A stretch of 6,662 nucleotides of DNA from an uncultured Paracoccaceae bacterium (GTDB lineage Bacteria; Pseudomonadota; Alphaproteobacteria; Rhodobacterales; Rhodobacteraceae). The notes under the pieces were generated by a model that worked only from the letters and a program-made list of their open reading frames with translations, had not been told where the DNA came from and ran no database searches. The stretch is taken from positions 1 through 6,662 of the forward strand of contig CAKZNY010000371.1 in the NCBI GenBank assembly GCA_937132145.1, read 5' to 3'. Below, one piece after another: positions 5,457 through 6,662 of this stretch. The translations under genes were made by a program, and so were the position numbers. Position 1 is the first letter of the stretch; each line of letters starts with the position of its first letter.

Positions 5457-6414
5457 AAAGCCTGTCCTGTGGATCACCCGCAAGCTTTCGGATGCAACGC
5501 TTGAGCGGGCATCGCGTGATTATGATGTCATCATTAACCACGACGACGGCCTGCATACAGCCGACGAGATCATTGCAATGTCCGCCAAGGTCGATGCGAT
5601 CCTGCCGTGTCACTCCGAGATATTCGACGCGGCCGTCGCAGCCAAACTGGACCCACGGGTAAAGATCATCGCCAACCACTCGGTCGGGGTGGACCATTGT
5701 GACCTTGCCGCCTTGGGCGCGCGCGGGATCATGGTTACCAACACACCGGACGTTCTGTCCGACGCGACGGCTGACATCGCCATGCTGCTAATGCTTGGCG
5801 CTGCACGCCGTTGTGTCGAGGGTGACCGCTTGATGCGCACCGGCGCGTGGGACTTCTGGAGCCCTTCGTTCATGGTTGGCAAACAAGTCAGCGGCGCTCG
5901 TTTGGGCATCATCGGGATGGGGCGTGTCGGTCAGGTTATGGCACAACGCGCCCGCGGCTTCGGTATGGATGTGCATTATTATAATCGCAAACGCCTGCCT
6001 GAAGATCTGGAACAGGGCGCTACCTACCACGATACTGTCGAAGACCTGCTGGGCGTATCTGATTTCTTATCGTTGCACTGTCCGGCCACGCCTGAAACCA
6101 CTGGCATGATGAATGCGGAGCGTTTTGCAATGCTACCCGATGGCGCCGTCTTTGTTAATACAGCGCGCGGAGCATTGGTTGACGAAAACGCCCTCTTAGC
6201 GGCTCTGGATTCCGGCAAAGTTAGCGCCGCTGGTCTGGATTGCTACGCGACCGAACCCGGTGGAAACCCTGCGTTTTCGAATTATGAAAACGTGTTTATG
6301 TTACCGCACATCGGCAGCGCCACCCGCGCCACCCGCGATGCCATGGGTTTCCGCGCCCTGGACAACCTCGACGCTTTTTACTCAGGCAATACCCCTAAAG
6401 ACGCCCTTACCTGA
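5449..6414 (+). CDS. D-isomer-specific 2-hydroxyacid dehydrogenase (glyoxylate/hydroxypyruvate reductase type)
   Basis: This cytoplasmic enzyme interconverts a 2-oxo acid and a D-2-hydroxy acid using a nicotinamide cofactor. The 321-residue product has the family order: SVGVDHCDL (78-86), NTPDVLSDATADIAM (98-112), Rossmann loop GIIGMGRVGQVMAQ (153-166) with GxGxxG, then catalytic Arg240 in NTARGALVDE, Glu269 in GLDCYATEP and His287 in LPHIGSATRATR. The NRKR stretch (179-182) after the second Rossmann strand puts basic residues where the 2'-phosphate of NADPH binds, favouring NADP(H). ATG 5449 is chosen because it gives the normal N-terminus and overlaps the preceding gene by eight bases; an upstream ATG at 5422 would add nine basic residues and is less likely. 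Glyoxylate, hydroxypyruvate or a larger oxoacid are possible substrates. Confidence 0.92.
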   Translation: MTEKPVLWITRKLSDATLERASRDYDVIINHDDGLHTADEIIAMSAKVDAILPCHSEIFDAAVAAKLDPRVKIIANHSVGVDHCDLAALGARGIMVTNTPDVLSDATADIAMLLMLGAARRCVEGDRLMRTGAWDFWSPSFMVGKQVSGARLGIIGMGRVGQVMAQRARGFGMDVHYYNRKRLPEDLEQGATYHDTVEDLLGVSDFLSLHCPATPETTGMMNAERFAMLPDGAVFVNTARGALVDENALLAALDSGKVSAAGLDCYATEPGGNPAFSNYENVFMLPHIGSATRATRDAMGFRALDNLDAFYSGNTPKDALT

Positions 6415-6525
6415 TATCGGTCGCCACAATTGCGTTCCAAACGTTTAATGCATTTCGTTTTTCGTCCAAATATCTGTACCCACTAAATCCTTGCCACCTC
6501 ACGCCTTTGGGGGCAGAATGTGCGG
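6415..6525. other. Intergenic gap before the nitrile hydratase gene
   Basis: These 111 bases contain no ORF of note and no convincing intrinsic terminator. AAACG (6439-6443) and CGTTT (6456-6460) could pair around a 12-base loop, but the stem is short and AT-rich. G-rich sequence at 6509-6513 is the only ribosome-site-like signal before ATG 6526. A weak promoter-like pair (TTGCCA 6491-6496, CAGAAT 6514-6519) lies too close to the start codon for a normal leader. Read-through from the upstream operon is therefore plausible, though a separate promoter is not excluded. Confidence 0.5.
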
Positions 6526-6662
6526 ATGACAGATCATCACCATCATGACCACAGCGAGGGTTCGGCGCTTTCGGATACGGCTTTGCGCGTTCGCGCGCTT
6601 GAAACTTTGCTTGTCGAAAAGGGCTATGTAGACGCAGCCGCGCTGGACGAGCTTATTGATAC
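6526..6662 (+). CDS. nthA: Nitrile hydratase alpha subunit, N-terminal part (cut by window end)
   Basis: Nitrile hydratase adds water to a nitrile to give an amide; the alpha subunit carries the non-corrin cobalt or iron centre. Only 45 full codons are visible. After a His-rich start (MTDHHHHDHSEG) comes LRVRALETLLVEKGYVDAAA (20-39) and then LDELID, which closely fits the first helices of nitrile hydratase alpha subunits (R-V-K/R-A-L-E-x-L-L-x-E-K-G). The metal-binding C-x-x-C-S-C loop would lie beyond the window, so metal type and integrity are unknown. ATG 6526 is chosen because ATG 6518 hits a stop after three codons. The related thiocyanate hydrolase gamma subunit is an alternative, but the nearby amidase favours nitrile hydratase. 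Confidence 0.82.
   Translation, partial: MTDHHHHDHSEGSALSDTALRVRALETLLVEKGYVDAAALDELID

Noticed and set aside
6439..6462. Terminator after the dehydrogenase gene
   Set aside because: The stem is only five AT-rich pairs with a 12-base loop, too weak to call.
6491..6519. Promoter TTGCCA-N17-CAGAAT before the nitrile hydratase gene
   Set aside because: Transcription would begin at or beyond the start codon, and the -10 match is poor.
6526..6662. Thiocyanate hydrolase gamma subunit instead of nitrile hydratase alpha
   Set aside because: The families are related and the fragment is short, but the amidase beside it and the absence of the usual upstream alpha and beta thiocyanate hydrolase genes favour nitrile hydratase.
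1..6662. tRNA, rRNA, CRISPR array, insertion sequence or phage elements
   Set aside because: No regular repeat-spacer pattern, tRNA-like fold, transposase or paired terminal repeats were seen on either strand.

Overview
The window suggests an alphaproteobacterium, most likely a marine member of the Rhodobacterales (Roseobacter type). I base this on the gene families, the moderate GC content judged by eye, the Tat-exported TRAP binding protein and the tight head-to-tail gene packing. This is inference; no 16S or other marker gene is present.

Layout. Positions 1-721 are a long, largely non-coding and partly AT-rich upstream region. It holds several inverted and direct repeats, a plausible sigma-70 promoter at 541-570, a leader with three small hairpins, and one 32-codon ORF with a good ribosome binding site. 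All six recognisable genes and the small unknown gene that follow are on the plus strand. They are a three-part TRAP transporter of the TakP/FcbT type (binding protein 722-1825, small membrane subunit 1909-2481, large membrane subunit 2521-3885), an amidase-signature amidase (3882-5219), an unrecognised 68-residue two-helix membrane protein (5250-5456), and a D-2-hydroxyacid dehydrogenase of the glyoxylate/hydroxypyruvate reductase type (5449-6414). After a 111-base gap comes the first 45 codons of what reads as a nitrile hydratase alpha subunit, cut by the window edge (6526-6662).

How the genes work together. Nitrile hydratase turns a nitrile into an amide, and the amidase turns the amide into a carboxylic acid and ammonia. 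The dehydrogenase interconverts 2-oxo and D-2-hydroxy acids, and TRAP transporters of this family import organic acids. The simplest reading is a nitrile/amide assimilation cluster with its own transporter. If the substrate is an alpha-hydroxynitrile (cyanohydrin), all the enzymes fall into one line: cyanohydrin, hydroxyamide, D-hydroxyacid, oxoacid. The substrate itself cannot be read from the sequence.

Expression. Gene spacing (GTGA overlap at 3882-3885, 8-base overlap at 5449-5456, short gaps elsewhere) points to one transcript from the binding protein to the dehydrogenase. A strong 10-bp hairpin between the binding-protein and small-subunit genes probably lowers expression of the downstream genes relative to the binding protein. 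I see no convincing terminator before the nitrile hydratase gene, so it may be part of the same transcript.
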